Source: Sindora glabra (lineage: Eukaryota > Streptophyta > Magnoliopsida > Fabales > Fabaceae). From it: DNA of 64,000 nucleotides. Shown here piece by piece: positions 11,671 to 23,545 of this stretch. The notes beneath the pieces are model-generated. The model had not been told where the DNA came from, did not search any database, and saw nothing but the letters and a program-made list of their open reading frames with translations. The translations under genes and the position numbers were made by a program. Positions within the stretch are counted from its first letter, which is position 1. Each line of letters starts with the position of its first letter. The stretch lies in NCBI GenBank assembly GCA_020226215.1, contig CM035232.1, positions 56,305,220-56,369,219 of the forward strand, read 5' to 3'.

Positions 11671-12239
11671 TCCTATTTTTTTTCCTATCATCACTTTTGT
11701 TTCTCTCTTTTATTTGTTTTCAATTTCAATCTCCATCTCCATCTAATTCCCATTGCAAAACCTAGATTTTATTTTATCCTCCATCACACGTTAGTAAGCT
11801 ACTATTACTCTTTCAACTAATATAAAACTTGAAGTAAATTTCTTATTTCAGGCCACTAATTTAAAATATAAGAACTTTTTTTTCTTATTTCTCAAGCATT
11901 CACCTCTTGCATTTCTCCAATTTTTTGCATAGATTTTTTTTAGAGACTTTTGTTTGTATCTCTTTTTTATTACTTGGAGGTTGTATTTGTTATTTAGATG
12001 CTTATTATATATTTGATAAAATGTAGTAATAAAATACAAAGTCAATCGAACTAAGATGAAAAATGGAGAAAAAGTGAAAAAAATGATCTATAAAAATGGT
12101 CATTTTTCACAATTCCAAAGAGGCAAATTGTCTTTATCAGTTTCAGATAGAAAGAATCCCAAAAATTACATCAAATAAAAACACTTATCCTAAATGGATA
12201 ACTAAACACAAAGCTCTCCTTTCAAATGTTTTAACTTAA

Positions 12240-12620
12240 AATACATGTTTTTTACTAAATGTAAGGTTTATTCAATTTTTACTATAAATATTTCGGTAGA
12301 GAAAAAAATTGATGTTAAAAAAATTATAGAAACATTTCATATCAATTTTTTTACTAAAAATTGATGTGAAATGTAAAGAAAAACATTAGTTTTTTTAGTA
12401 AAAAAATGACATTGTTCGTAAAAAATTAATATGAAAATGTAAAAAAAAATTAAAAATAAAAGAAAAGATATCTATTTTTTTTGCAAAAAAAATCGATATT
12501 GTAACCTTTTTTTCACGTTAATTATGCAATCGATGTCAAAACTAATCTGTATACTTGCTTGAACGGTTTGAAAACCGAATTAGTTTTTAGTAAATAGCTA
12601 TTTTCATTTCTATTGTAGTG
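12240..12620. mobile_element. Possible CACTA-type terminus with hairpins
   Basis: The segment ends at 12607-12620 in TTTCTATTGTAGTG, the complement of a CACTACAATAGAAA end as found in CACTA transposons. Just inside lie a perfect CGGTTT-GA-AAACCG palindrome (12564-12577) and a long inverted pair at 12333-12376 (CATTTCATATCAATTTTT and its near complement), like subterminal repeats. No matching left end or 3-bp duplication was found, so it may be a truncated element. Confidence 0.3.
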
Positions 12621-12734
12621 TTAATTCAGCATTTTTTTTTTAATTTTAGCCACTCTTAGTATTAACAATTTCATTCACATGCAAGAAGACAGACATCACC
12701 ATTTCACAATTATCAAGTGCACCTAGATCAAAAG

Positions 12735-13224
12735 TGTTAGGAAATTAAATGAAATAGTTAACCTAAAAGTAAAATGCAGAATATACATACTTAATTTTCG
12801 CTTTTAGAATCCTGATGCTGTAATCCACCACGCGAATGTTAAGAATTACCTTCTATATTGGAATTCTTGGCCTCTTTCCACAACAATTGCACCAAAACCA
12901 AAAAAGAAACACACAGTTTCTTGTAGAAAGAAGAAGATAATGAAAAACTCTCTAATAAAATTTTCTTGCTCTCTTGAGAAAAAATAACTGAATGAATCGT
13001 ATGTATCTCTTTCTTTTTTATTTTTCTCTATTAACTTCAGAAAGGGAGAGTGGGTGGTTATTTTCTCTCTCTCCCATTTCCCACTCCCTGATCAATTACA
13101 AAAATTGATTGATTCCCTTTTTGGATTCAAATTTCAAAATAAATAAATAAATATTTATCTTAAAATAAATATTTACATTATGATAAATGTGGATCACCCA
13201 TTTTGGGTGTCCCCACATTCATCA
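12735..13224 (-). repeat. 3' LTR of the copia element
   Basis: A 490-bp LTR, TG...CA bounded, aligning over its whole length with 23056-23545. It is flanked outside by the target duplication AAAAG (12730-12734) and inside by a purine-rich tract on the minus strand. Confidence 0.95.
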
Positions 13225-13236
13225 TCTCTCACTCAC
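13225..13236 (-). promoter_or_regulatory. Polypurine tract of the copia element
   Basis: On the minus strand GTGAGTGAGAGA directly abuts the 3' LTR, the expected place for the plus-strand primer of reverse transcription. It is all purine except two T residues. Confidence 0.5.
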
Positions 13237-14422
13237 ATAATGGGATGAGTCACATCATATAATCTTCTTCTCTCTTCATGGTTTTCATACTCAGTGCATT
13301 GTCATAACCGTGTGGGCATGACATCATCTTAGGTGTTCTTGTACTAAAAATTCTTCTATAGAATCAGCACAAGACAACCCGTACTTTTCGTTGTTCATAT
13401 TATGCCTCAAATGCCTTAGAAGTTTCATATACACTTTTCATTTGCAAATCTAATCCCTCACAAGCTTTACCATAAGCTTAGATTGCAATCCATATATGCA
13501 TAGCATCCACACTTATGATGTTATCAAAATTAACTTCATAATAGACATATCTTAGACACTAGTATAATTATGTATATATCGAGAAATCTTCCTTTCGCCT
13601 AAATATCACTTTGATTTGAAATAGCTGCTTTCCTAGTATTTTATCCTTTAGACCGTATATATCATGATCATAGGATGTATACTAAGGTAGCGAACATTGT
13701 ATCATTTCTCTATGATATCGTCAAAGTCAAAAGGTATCTTTCAAAAGAATATTTCTTTTCTAGGACTCACACAGCAATGAACCAGGGATCTTTCACTTGC
13801 TTCCCATTTGCAATTCTTTTTGTACATGCAGTATGAATCACATGTTACGGTGTTCTCCTTTTAGCATAAATGTGTATGTCGATTTTATTAGTAACAACGT
13901 ACAAACTTTACTTCAAGCACACATAGTACCTAACCTAAATTCTTCCACACCATTTGACTCCTTTTGACGTTAATATGTGGAAAACTCATTGTCTGGCTAC
14001 AAGTATTGTGGAAGGTGGGAGATTTCATAATTCAATCCATATTTGTATTTCGGATCTCATCTCAACTTTACTTCATTAAGGTGACATATTTGATTTTTGT
14101 GTTTCTTCTCTACCAAAAACATAACTTTTCTCATAGTTACATTAGTGAACACATGTCTCATCTCTGCCCCGCTCCTCTTGAGCGTTAGAGGCGGTTGTTC
14201 CTGTGAGAGAATCAACCTTATCAACCTATACGACATACTCAACATTTGTATGCTCATACACATATAATAATACTTGTAATAAAAAAATATTTTATTCATT
14301 TCAATTTCAGAAATATTTGATTACATTCTACGCATATCAAGGGACTTCACATGCTCAATATATATATCTCTAGGTATAGCCTTAGTAAAAGGATCTACTA
14401 TCATCTTTTACGTAGAAATGTG

Positions 14423-15790
14423 TTAGATGGTGACCTTCTTATGCATTATTGCATCTCTCACAAAGTGATACTTTGTGTTTATATGCTTAGTCTTGCTATG
14501 ATACTTTGGATCCTTTGTGTAGGCGATGGTTGTCTGATTACCATAATATATCAAGATGGGATTTAAATTCTCACCACAAATCCCCAGATATTCTACAAAT
14601 CTTTCAGCCATATTGCCTTTTGTATCACTGCAGAACATGCCACAAACTCTGCTTCCATTGTTGACAATGTAATGCATGTCTACTTCTTACTACATCATGA
14701 TATGGCACCATTATTTAGCAAGAATGAGTAGTCTGATATGGATTTTCTCTCATCTCAATCTCCTGCCCAATCCGCATTAGAATATCCTACTAAGCATAAA
14801 TCGTCTCCTTGATAGCATAGCGCATAGTCGACGGTGCCTTTGAAATATCACAATATTCTCTTAACAGCTTTCCAATGTTTCTGTCTAGGATTTGACTGGT
14901 ATCTGCTTACGAGTCTGACCACATGGCAAATATCCGGTCTTGTACACATCATTGTGTACATTAGACTTCCTACCGCACTAGAATAAGGAACTCTATCCAT
15001 TAATTTCTTTTCAAACTCATTTTGGAGGCACATTTCTTAACTTAACGGTTCACTTTTATTTACAGGGATATCCATGGGTTTGTAATCTTTCATATTGAAT
15101 TTCTCAAGAATTCTCCATATGTAATTTTCTTGAGAAAGAGAAATAAGTTTCTTGGAGCAATCCCTAAAGATTTTGACTCCAAGAATGTAGTTTGCTTCAC
15201 CCATGTCTTTCATCTTAAAATTCAAGGATAGCCATTCCTTAATGACCATAATCGAATTCATGTTATTCCTAGCCAATAGTATATCATCCACATAAAAGAA
15301 TAATATCATAGGATTATCTTCATGCAGCTTAATATAAACACAATGATCTTCCTTAATCATTTAGAAGTTATATGAGGTTATCGCTCGATGAAACCTCAAA
15401 TATCATTATTTGGATGATTGTTTAAGTTTGTAAATGGACCTTTGGAGTATACAAACTTTCTTTTCTTCTCCTTTTTGTATGAAACCTACTGGTTATTCCA
15501 TGTAAATTTCTTCATCCAGTTCTCCATTGAGAAAAATAGTTTTTACATCTATTTGATGTAATTCTAAATCTAAGTGTGCTACTATAGCTAGAAGTAATCT
15601 AATTGAATTAAAACGAACAACAGGTGAGAATGTCTCCTCATAGTCTATTCCTTTGTATTGTGTATACCCCTTTGCAACTAGTCGAACTTTATATCTCTCA
15701 ATTGATCTATCTGCCTTTCTCTTAATTTTGAGAACACAATTGTTCCCAATTGCCTTTATGTTAGATGGTAAGTCAACTAGTTTCCAAACT
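14423..15790 (-). pseudogene. Copia reverse transcriptase and RNase H remnant
   Basis: Minus-strand frames carry VAKGYTQYKGIDYEETFSPV and an IDVKTIFLNG form of the RT start (about 15690-15560), then FFYVDDILLA with the catalytic YVDD codons at 15283-15294, and YILGVKIF. The connection region ARVPYSSAVGSLMY-like and RPDICHVV (14848-15033) follows. RNase H ends with YYGNQTTIAYTKDPKYHSKT and HINTKYHFVRD. The frame is broken by several stops and shifts, and the RNase H aspartate of the usual YCDNQ motif reads G. It cannot be active. Confidence 0.9.
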
Positions 15791-16479
15791 TAGTTAGTTT
15801 TTATTGAGTCTATCTCTTCCTCCATCGCCTTCTTCCATTGTTCCTTAGCAGGAGAACTTAGAGCCTCTTGAACTGTTTTTTGCTCTTCTTCATCTTAAAA
15901 AGTAACCATAAAAGCTAATCCTTCAATCGAAAAGCGTCTTTTTGATACACTTCCTCTCTTACTTTTCCATAGTGGGATTTCCTATATCATATCTTCTCTA
16001 ACTACAAGATTTTTGCTCATTCTCTCAAAGCTTTCACTGGATCGACAGGGATTCTTTGAAAGCTCCCACTTGGATAAGATTCAATGTTACTATTCATTTG
16101 ATCCTGTAACTCATAAAAGGATACAATTCGATCAATTTCTCCTTTACTAGGAAATTCACTTTCTAAAATTGTGATATCTCTTTATTCAAGTTTTGCTATT
16201 GTTCCATCCTCATTTTCACTAATAAAAACATATCCCTTAGACAATTCTGAATATCTTATAAAGATACATTTTTTCCCTCTTGGACCTAATTTTTCATATT
16301 TATAGGAAGCATCATGAATATACGCAACAGACCTTTATAGTTTGAGAATACTCAAATCAGGTTTGTGTTTTATCCATAATTCATAGAGAGTAGATATAAC
16401 AAACTTTAAAGGCACACAATTAAATACAGAGGTAGCTGTCAAGATGGCATCTCCCTAATATGAAAATAATAGATTTGCT

Positions 16480-17424
16480 TGTGCTATCATTGATCTAACC
16501 ATGTCTACAGAAGTCCTATTTCTTCTTTCAACTACTCCATTTTGTTATGGAGTGTCAGGGATTGTTAATTGTCTTATTATCCCTTTCTCTTCACAGAGCT
16601 CTTTGAATTATTCAAATAAATATTCACGTTCACAGTCAATTTTTAGTGCTTTAACTTTCTTATCTATTTGATTCTCGACTTCATTTAAGTAACGTCTGAA
16701 ACACTCTAATGCTTCTGACTTATGTGAAATCAAATAGATATGACCGTATTATGAGTAATTATCAATGAAAGTGATGAAGTACCAGGCTCCGTGTCTTGCC
16801 CTCACACTCAAAGGACCACATATATCGGAGTGAACTAATTTCAATGGAGTTTTTTACCCTAGTTCCTTTTCCAAAGGATTTTCTAGTTGCTTTACCAGCT
16901 AGACAATGTTCACACAAGGATATTTTTAATTTTGAAATTGGACCTAGCAATCCTTCTTTTGCTAGTTTAATCATTCTATTTTAATTTATATGTCCTAGTC
17001 TAGCAGGCCAGGTGTCCATTTCAACATTTAAATTTGAAGTGGAAGTAATAAAGCAATCGAAAGCAGTATTGTTAACAACATCCAAAATGACAAATCCATT
17101 GAAAATAAAACCAGAACCATAAAATACATCATCTTTAGAAATGTCAGTTACATTGTCATGAAAGTTAACTGAAAAACTAAAATTAAGTAGGGAACAAACG
17201 GAAACTAAATATCGTTGAATGTCAAGTGTATAAAGTACATCATGTAAGATTACAATTCTTCCTCCACACAAATCCAATTTGCATGTTCCAATGTCTTTAA
17301 CTTCAATCCTTGCATTGTTTCTTACATAAAGCCACCTGCTCTGGCTTAACAAACGATGATACTCTATATAGGATCCTCGATCCTTACTCCCATGGTCTAT
17401 GGCACCTGAATCCAAAATCCACAA
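16480..17424 (-). pseudogene. Copia protease and integrase remnant
   Basis: The minus-strand ORF 16981-17424 opens with WILDSGAIDH, keeping the DSG aspartic protease triad, and ends WPARLGHIN, the usual WHARLGH integrase zinc-finger entry. After a TAA the frame resumes with IKLAKEGLLGPISKLK and CEHCLAGKATRKSFGKG (the second half of the HHCC finger). The DDE core follows in shifting frames: an HSDICGP-like start, then KIDCEREY, and NGVVERRNRTSVDMVRSM near 16490-16560. Stops and a frameshift at about 16830 abolish function. Confidence 0.9.
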
Positions 17425-17509
17425 AGGATGAGATTCTGTTAGAAAAATAATACTAGAAACATATGAAAAATGTTTGAAATAGGTATCTAGTAATACCTTA
17501 TTCTGTTCA

Positions 17510-18351
17510 TTTTGTTAAGTGCAATCTTAAGCAAAATGGCTTATTCTTTAGCAAGCATAACATTTGATCTTCTTGAGATTAAAGTTCCTTACCCCACACT
17601 TTCCCTTCTTCTTTTTGAAGGTTTTCTTACCCTAAGAATCGGGTCCAGTTTTTCTCTTCTGGAACTTTTTGCCTTTCTTAAATTTAGGCTTAGAACTGGA
17701 GGGACCTACTCCCTCAACTATATACACTTGTCCAGAGAATCTATTAGCCCCTAAACGTTCATCCTCAAGTTCCAGATATCTTGCCACATCACCAAAAGTT
17801 ATTATACTTTCATTGTGAGTTAGGTTGACCTTCATGTGTTCCCAACTTGTAGGGAGTGATCTAATCACTGCTTGCATTTGTTACTTATCAAAAGGTGCAT
17901 AACATGCTGCTTTCAGCTCACGAATCATATTTGACATTTCTCGCAAATGTTGTTTCATCGGTGTATTAGGCCGAAGTTTGTAAGTGTCAAATTTGATTGT
18001 GAGTCTTCTTAATTTAGTCGCAGAAGTACCACCAAAATTGTCTTTCAAGGCAATCGACATTCCCTGAGTAGTTAAGTAATTCTCATATTCACACATAAGG
18101 TCATCTTCCATTGTACTTAAAAGTGTGATACGAGCAATGTTGTTCTTTTTCTTCCAAACAGCATATGCCTCAGCATTTTTTCTATGCTGAGCTATGTTTC
18201 CGATTTCAAGTTCTAACATGACATTGTTTAGGACTTCTAGAGCATCTTGCTTTTTTAAGATGTATGATATTTTCCTATGCCAAATGTTTCAGTTGTCCCC
18301 ATTCAACTTGTCACCCTTATTTAATTCAACAATTATGTTCTTACTGGCCAT
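17510..18351 (-). pseudogene. Copia gag remnant
   Basis: The gag start is ATG 18351 (MASKNIIVELNKGDKLNGDN), interrupted at codon 21 by TGA (18289-18291). Two long pieces follow: 17881-18219 with NNIARITLLSTMEDDLM and KLRRLTIKFDTYKLRP, and 17632-17877 with MQAVIRSLPTSWEHMKVN. They are separated by a TAA that replaces a codon. The zinc knuckle CX2CX4HX4C is still readable at 17521-17562 as CYAC...HFA.DC, but it contains two stops. Four nonsense codons in frame show the gene is dead; many look like single-base changes of conserved codons. Confidence 0.9.
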
Positions 18352-18913
18352 TTTGTTAAATGTATAAACATTTCCTATAAGTATACAATGTCATTTATTT
18401 GCATAGTTCTTACATAGAATAATAATAATACTACTTAGTTCATGATCCAGAGTTTATGTTTGTCATACCCCTATCACATATTTGCCTAAATACTATCATT
18501 ATTTTCTATCGAGATCGCTCTCATACAAATATAACACTTTGTGTTGCTCTTATCATAAAAAAAATATAATACAAGAGCTCCCACTCAAATACAGGATATT
18601 GAAAAAATAAATGCTTATCAAATAAACAATATTCAATCATCCATCAAATAATAATTAAAATCCAATAAACATTCAACAATCTTCTCAAAGTAATCATATT
18701 AAAACAAGAGAAATGAATACATCAAAATAAAGCACTCAAGGGCTAGTGATTCTATTCCAGCTTTCTATTTTAGTTTCAATATCTTCATTTTATTAAATTT
18801 ATTGAATAGATTTTGTGGATTCTTGGAATGGGCTGGGCTAAAGTTGTGTACATTCAAAGCTTTAAGTAAATCTTTTAAGTGTAGCCCCTTTCCTATATAG
18901 TTGTATCCAAAAC

Positions 18914-21466
18914 TATTAGCCTTAAGATTATATATGATGAGTTTTGATGATAACAAATAGGTGTTGCAATAGCATTGTATGTCTTGTGCTAAAGTGATAC
19001 ATTGTATAAGCTTTAATAAATATACTACATTATAATTGATGCATATATATGATATGATGATTATACTTGTTCTTATATATGCATGTGGTATGTCTTGTAC
19101 TAAAGTGATACATTGTATAAGCTTTAATAAACATACTATGTTATAATTGATGCATATATATGATATGATGATTATACTTATTCTTGTATATGCATGATAT
19201 CAAATAAAGAAAAGAATAGCATTGCATGTCTTTAAAGTGTTATAAGATCTTCAATAAACATGCTATACTATGCATCACTAAGTATATAATTGGTCAAGAT
19301 ACATGATATAATGGTTATACATGCTCTTGCATCAATATCTTGATATATTAGAGTTGGACTAACTATTTGCTTTACAAAGTTTATGAACTTGTATATAGGA
19401 AAGTCCAAGATAAAGAAGAGTAAGCATTGAAGCAAGGAAATGGAAGATCATATTGTGCTCAACTCTAGAATAAGGAAGAAATACAAGAAAGGAGATGTGA
19501 TCCAAGTATTGAAGATTGAAAAGATTAAAAGTTTGGAAGTATCAAGAAAAGTCAAGGAACTTCATTAGTATAGCTTTTCATCTTAAGGCTTAGTATTTCT
19601 TGTAAAATAGAGTATTTCATTATATAGAGTTCAAACATATTTTTCATATTCGTAGCTTAATCAAAATGTTTTAAAAGATAGCCCACAATCACATTTTAAC
19701 AAGATAGCCTATGGGGATATTTCAAAAACCAATGAGATATGAGATTTTAATGTTTTCATTTTTTACCTCTGGTCATTCTTTTAATCATATATCATAAAAT
19801 ACTTGTGATTTTATTGCCAAAATTTTTTCATATGAAAATAGACTCAAAGAGCTTTCCATAGATATATCATTTACTTAAAATGATTAATATATGAAAGAGT
19901 TATGATCTCTTCAAGTTGAGTCTAAAAAATTAGCTTTCTGCATGATAACCATTTCTAACGTGTGCTCATTATTTTGATCATATCTTGAAAAATACAAATG
20001 ATATGTGTATGAAATTATTTTTATGTGAAAATATACTCAAAGGGATTTCCATGGACTGGTCATTTGCTTAAAATGAGCAAGATATGAAAGAGTTATAAAT
20101 TTTACAAATTGAATCTTAAAATCAGATTTTCACTTATTCGTTGTTTCTGACCTTTGCTCATTGTTTTGAACATATCTTAAAAATTACATCAGATATGAGC
20201 ATGAAAATAGTCCCATTTGAAAGTAGACTTAATTATCTTTCCAATAATAGGTTATTTGCTTAAAACAGACTTAAAATGAAGAATTTGTGACCTTTTAAAG
20301 TTAAGTCTGTGTTTTTGTTTGGGTGAATCAATTCAGCAATCGATTCCAGACATCCAAAGAGCACTCTGGATGTCTTGAATCGATTCACCACTCGATTCCA
20401 GTTGTTCTGGTGCGTGAATAACGGCTAGTTTTCACTCCTAACAACCCCAAACAGCTATAATACTTCATGAGCTTCATATATAAGCTAAGAAACATGAAAT
20501 ACAACGAAGAGAGAGCCTAAACTTCAATTGAAAACATCATTTTACATCCTTCTTCATCCAAATCATGATTTGAGCTCATCTTTATGAAATTTCTCTATTC
20601 TAGGACTTCATTTGTTCTATTCACTCTTTAAAAGAGTTTTTATGAATTGATTTTCATTTTGTATCACTTTAGAATTGTAAGGGTGAGGTATCCCTTGGAA
20701 AATCATGAAGAGAGTGAGGCATCCCTTGTAAAAGGAGAATTTACTCAAGAAAGAGCAAGAGGATTGTAAGGCTTCTTCAAGTGTCAATTGAAACTTGAAG
20801 GGATAGTGGATTAACAAGCTTGGAAAGCTTGGAGAGTGGATATACACCTTGGTGAGGATATCCAAGGGAGGAACCACTATAAATCCTTGTGTTTGATCTC
20901 TCTACCCTTACTCTTTATTTTTTTCTGCACCTTGCTCTGTTTTCTGGTTTTTGCTCTACTCTGTTTTTGCTATTGTTGGTTATTGAATGCATTATGTTGT
21001 AAAGCTTATGTTATCACTTGAGTAATTGAATGGTTGAAAGAGAAATACTCCCATATCATTCTTGATGCTTGAGTGATTGAATAATTGAAAAGAAATCCAT
21101 TTATAATTACTTATCTATGCATAAGCTTCATGATTATTTTGTCTATGCATAGTTAATGAACTAGTTAAATGAATTGTGCTTCAATATTGATCTTGTTGAT
21201 TCAATAGTTGAAAAAGAACTCATTTTATATATTGGCTTCTTGATTCTTATTTATGCATAATTGAATGAGTTGCTTTGCACAAGTGAATTGAATTATTATA
21301 TCTTAAGTGCAAACTTATTCATAAAGTTTTTTGGAAGTGTTTAAAGCAAAATTATTCTCATGGCTTCCCAAAATAAAAAGCTTTTCAAAAAGAATTTGAA
21401 AAATAAGAAAAGTTTTAAAAACACTCAATTCACCCTCCTCTTAGGTGTGGGTTGCCAAGGCTAACA
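18914..21466 (+). mobile_element. Solo LTR (2.55 kb) nested in the copia leader
   Basis: The ends are near-perfect inverted repeats: TATTAGCCTT (a TGTTAGCC start with one change) and AAGGCTAACA. A 5-bp duplication AAAAC flanks it at 18909-18913 and 21467-21471. Inside are TTGATGATAACAAAT near the start, paired CGATTC words at 20325-20400, and CAATTCACCCTCCTCTTAG near the end, all familiar from long plant LTRs of the Sirevirus type. No internal gag-pol or second LTR is present, so it is a solo LTR left by recombination. The strand is inferred from these motifs. Family placement is tentative; the boundaries are firm. Confidence 0.8.
18977..19198. repeat. 111-bp tandem duplication inside the solo LTR
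   Basis: Two copies, starting at 18977 and 19088, differ at only a few bases; each opens GTATGTCTTGTGCTAAAGTG or a close form. A weaker third copy continues to about 19330. Confidence 0.85.
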
Positions 21467-22103
21467 AAAACGACTTGCACTCTTCATGTTTTGGAATTGT
21501 GACATTAGGATAGGTTTTCTCCAATTATTTTTGAAATAATGTATTTCTTGTTGTCTCAATTCTTTCATACATCTTTTCAAGTCAAGATATTTGACGGCTC
21601 CCAATGAGTAGTCTTTGCATTTCCATAAGGTCTTTTTTATTGGAATCCAGAAAACATCATCTAGAATTGTATTCATCAAGGTACGAAACCAAAGGTGATT
21701 AAAGAACACCTTTCCTCTACGGTTGAGATTCTTTTTCAGAAGTTTGACTTCAAACAAGAAGTTTGTTATGGGTGTCTTATTGCATGCAGTTCTTTTATAC
21801 AAGGTATGCATAAATTCTTTTAGGTTTCTCAAAATGTCAACCCAATCTGATTCTCTTAGTTTTTCTCCTACCACACTCTCCACAAACTCATATGGATCAT
21901 ATTCTTCTCTGAACCACTGTTTCATATCTGTTCAAAAAAATAGCCATAAAATATTATCAAAATAAGGTATTTTGCCACCTTTTTTAAGTCAAAATAGTGT
22001 CACAAAAATCTCAAAAATGTACAAAAAATATATCAATATGTAGAACTCATTTTTAGAAAAATTTAGAGACAAATTTTGCCTCCAAAGGACGCTACACGCA
22101 CCC

Positions 22104-22312
22104 CACGTGCCTTTACAAGCTTGCTATGCCAAAAAAAAATTTTAAAAATGAGAAAACAGAACTGTCCCATGCGCAACAACAACACGTGAGCTACACACGC
22201 CAACTTGCGAGCATTTTTCGGCCACCGGAGATCGCCAAAAATGGAGGAAAAACTTTTCTCATTCCAGAAAAGTGTGACACGTGACAAATGGGCTTGGGGT
22301 GGGCCCCACGTG
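22104..22312. promoter_or_regulatory. Cluster of four CACGTG motifs in the copia leader
   Basis: Perfect CACGTG palindromes (plant G-box core, bound by bZIP and bHLH factors) occur at 22104-22109, 22183-22188, 22278-22283 and 22307-22312, in a GC-richer block of about 450 bp. Two further ACGT-type palindromes follow, including AAAATGACGTGTCATTTT at 22398-22415. The block sits in the 5' leader of the retrotransposon. A regulatory role is inference. Confidence 0.5.
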
Positions 22313-23039
22313 CTGCCTTCAAGAGTATGGAAGAAAAAAAAATTTTGCTGGGTTAAACGACATGTCATTTTAGGTTCAATTCAGGAACTCCTTCATTAAA
22401 ATGACGTGTCATTTTTCTAACGGCCAAAATAAAATGTCGTTTTGGTTACCTTCCTCATCTAATCGGATCAACCAAGTCAGACCCGACCCGGTTCGTGACC
22501 CAAACGGGTTTGTTCAACCCAAAAATTTGTTTTCACTATAACTTTTGATCCGAGAGTCCATTTTGGGTAATTCAAAAGTCATTTTTCTCAAAATTTAATG
22601 CTCTACAAATATAGGCTAATTTCATGGCCAAAAAATTTAATTTTCTAGGGGACTTAGTATCTAGAATATTACGAGTTTTATAAAATTTTAGGTATTCTAG
22701 TTGATCTCTGATGTTCGGGACTATTTTATGGAAGTTTTATGTGTATCCATTAACATTAAAATTATCCCTAACAGTATCATTCCAGAAACAACAGAATCAT
22801 ACAACAAATTTTCATAACTTTGCCTAAATTATTTCATCATAAAAATTAAAAGTAGGAAGCATGCTTTCAAGCTAAAATAAAAATTACCAATTAAATACAT
22901 AGTAAGTGAGAAAGCATTTAACTCAGAACATCTCATACAATTCATCTCATATATCTCATTCATCAATGCACCTCATACATCTCATACTTGCATTTAATTG
23001 CATTAATTACATTTGGGGAAATATGTCTTCAGAACTAAC

Positions 23040-23054
23040 CTGACTCTGATACCA
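23040..23054 (-). other. Primer binding site (initiator tRNA-Met)
   Basis: On the minus strand TGGTATCAGAGTCAG starts one base after the 5' LTR. The first eleven bases match the complement of the plant initiator tRNA-Met 3' end (TGGTATCAGAGC), the usual primer site of plant copia elements. Confidence 0.9.
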
Positions 23055-23055
23055 A

Positions 23056-23545
23056 TGTTAGGAAATTAAATAAAACAGTTAACCAAAAAATAAAATACGA
23101 AATATACATACTTATTTTTTATTTTTAGGATCCTGATGCTGTAATTCACCATGTGAATATCAAGAATCATCTTCTGTACTGGAATTCTTGACTTCTTTCC
23201 ACAACAATTGTACCAAAATCAAAAAAGAAACACACAATTTCTTGTAGAAAGGAGATGATGATGAGAAACTCTGTAATAGAATTTTCTTACTCTCTTGAGA
23301 AAAAAAACTGAATGAATCGTATATATCTCTTTCTTTTTTTGTTTTTCTTTGTTGACTTCAGAAGGGGGAGTAGGTGGTTATTTTCTCTCTCTCTCTCATT
23401 TCCCACTCCCTAATCAGTTATAAAAACTGATTGATTTCCTTTTTGAATTCAAAATTTAAAAGAAATAAAAAATAAATAAATATTTATCTTAAAATAAATA
23501 TTTACATTATGATAAATGTGGACATCCATGTCCCCACATTCATCA
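23056..23545 (-). repeat. 5' LTR of the copia element
   Basis: A 490-bp LTR matching 12735-13224, bounded TG...CA, with the AAAAG target duplication directly outside at 23546-23550 and the primer site directly inside. Confidence 0.95.

Larger units (their letters stand above)
18765..21925 (-). pseudogene. 200-codon ORF in the copia leader, split by a solo LTR
   Basis: Two minus-strand ORF pieces, 21472-21925 (MKQWFREEYDPYEF...) and 18765-18913 (...GYNYIGKGLHLKD to a TAG), flank the solo LTR 18914-21466. Removing that LTR plus one copy of its AAAAC duplication joins them in frame: 454 + 149 = 603 bases, exactly 201 codons including the stop. The ORF was therefore open when the LTR landed. The predicted basic protein of 200 aa matches no family I recognise, and it is not gag, pol or env. 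The ORF begins just after a TTTTTTTGAACAG sequence, a good 3' splice-acceptor match, so it may be a captured host exon. It lies on the same strand as gag, whose ATG is about 410 bp further on. Confidence 0.55.
12735..23545 (-). mobile_element. Degenerate Ty1/copia LTR retrotransposon (contains a nested solo LTR)
   Basis: A complete but dead element on the minus strand. LTRs at both ends begin TGTTAGG and end TTCATCA on the plus strand, and the 5-bp target duplication AAAAG is intact at 12730-12734 and 23546-23550. A primer site complementary to initiator tRNA-Met follows the 5' LTR. Domain order gag, zinc knuckle, protease, integrase, RT, RNase H identifies copia (integrase before RT). All frames are broken. 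The region 13237-14420 is 3' untranslated sequence with no gene. The leader between the primer site and gag is about 2.1 kb after removing a nested solo LTR, much longer than usual, and holds an extra ORF and a CACGTG cluster. By eye the LTRs differ at about one base in eight, mostly by transitions, so the insertion is old. Confidence 0.95.

Noticed and set aside
22063..22399. 101-codon minus and 64-codon plus ORFs in the copia leader
   Set aside because: They overlap each other in the GC-richer CACGTG block, and neither shows a domain or codon constraint; treated as incidental.
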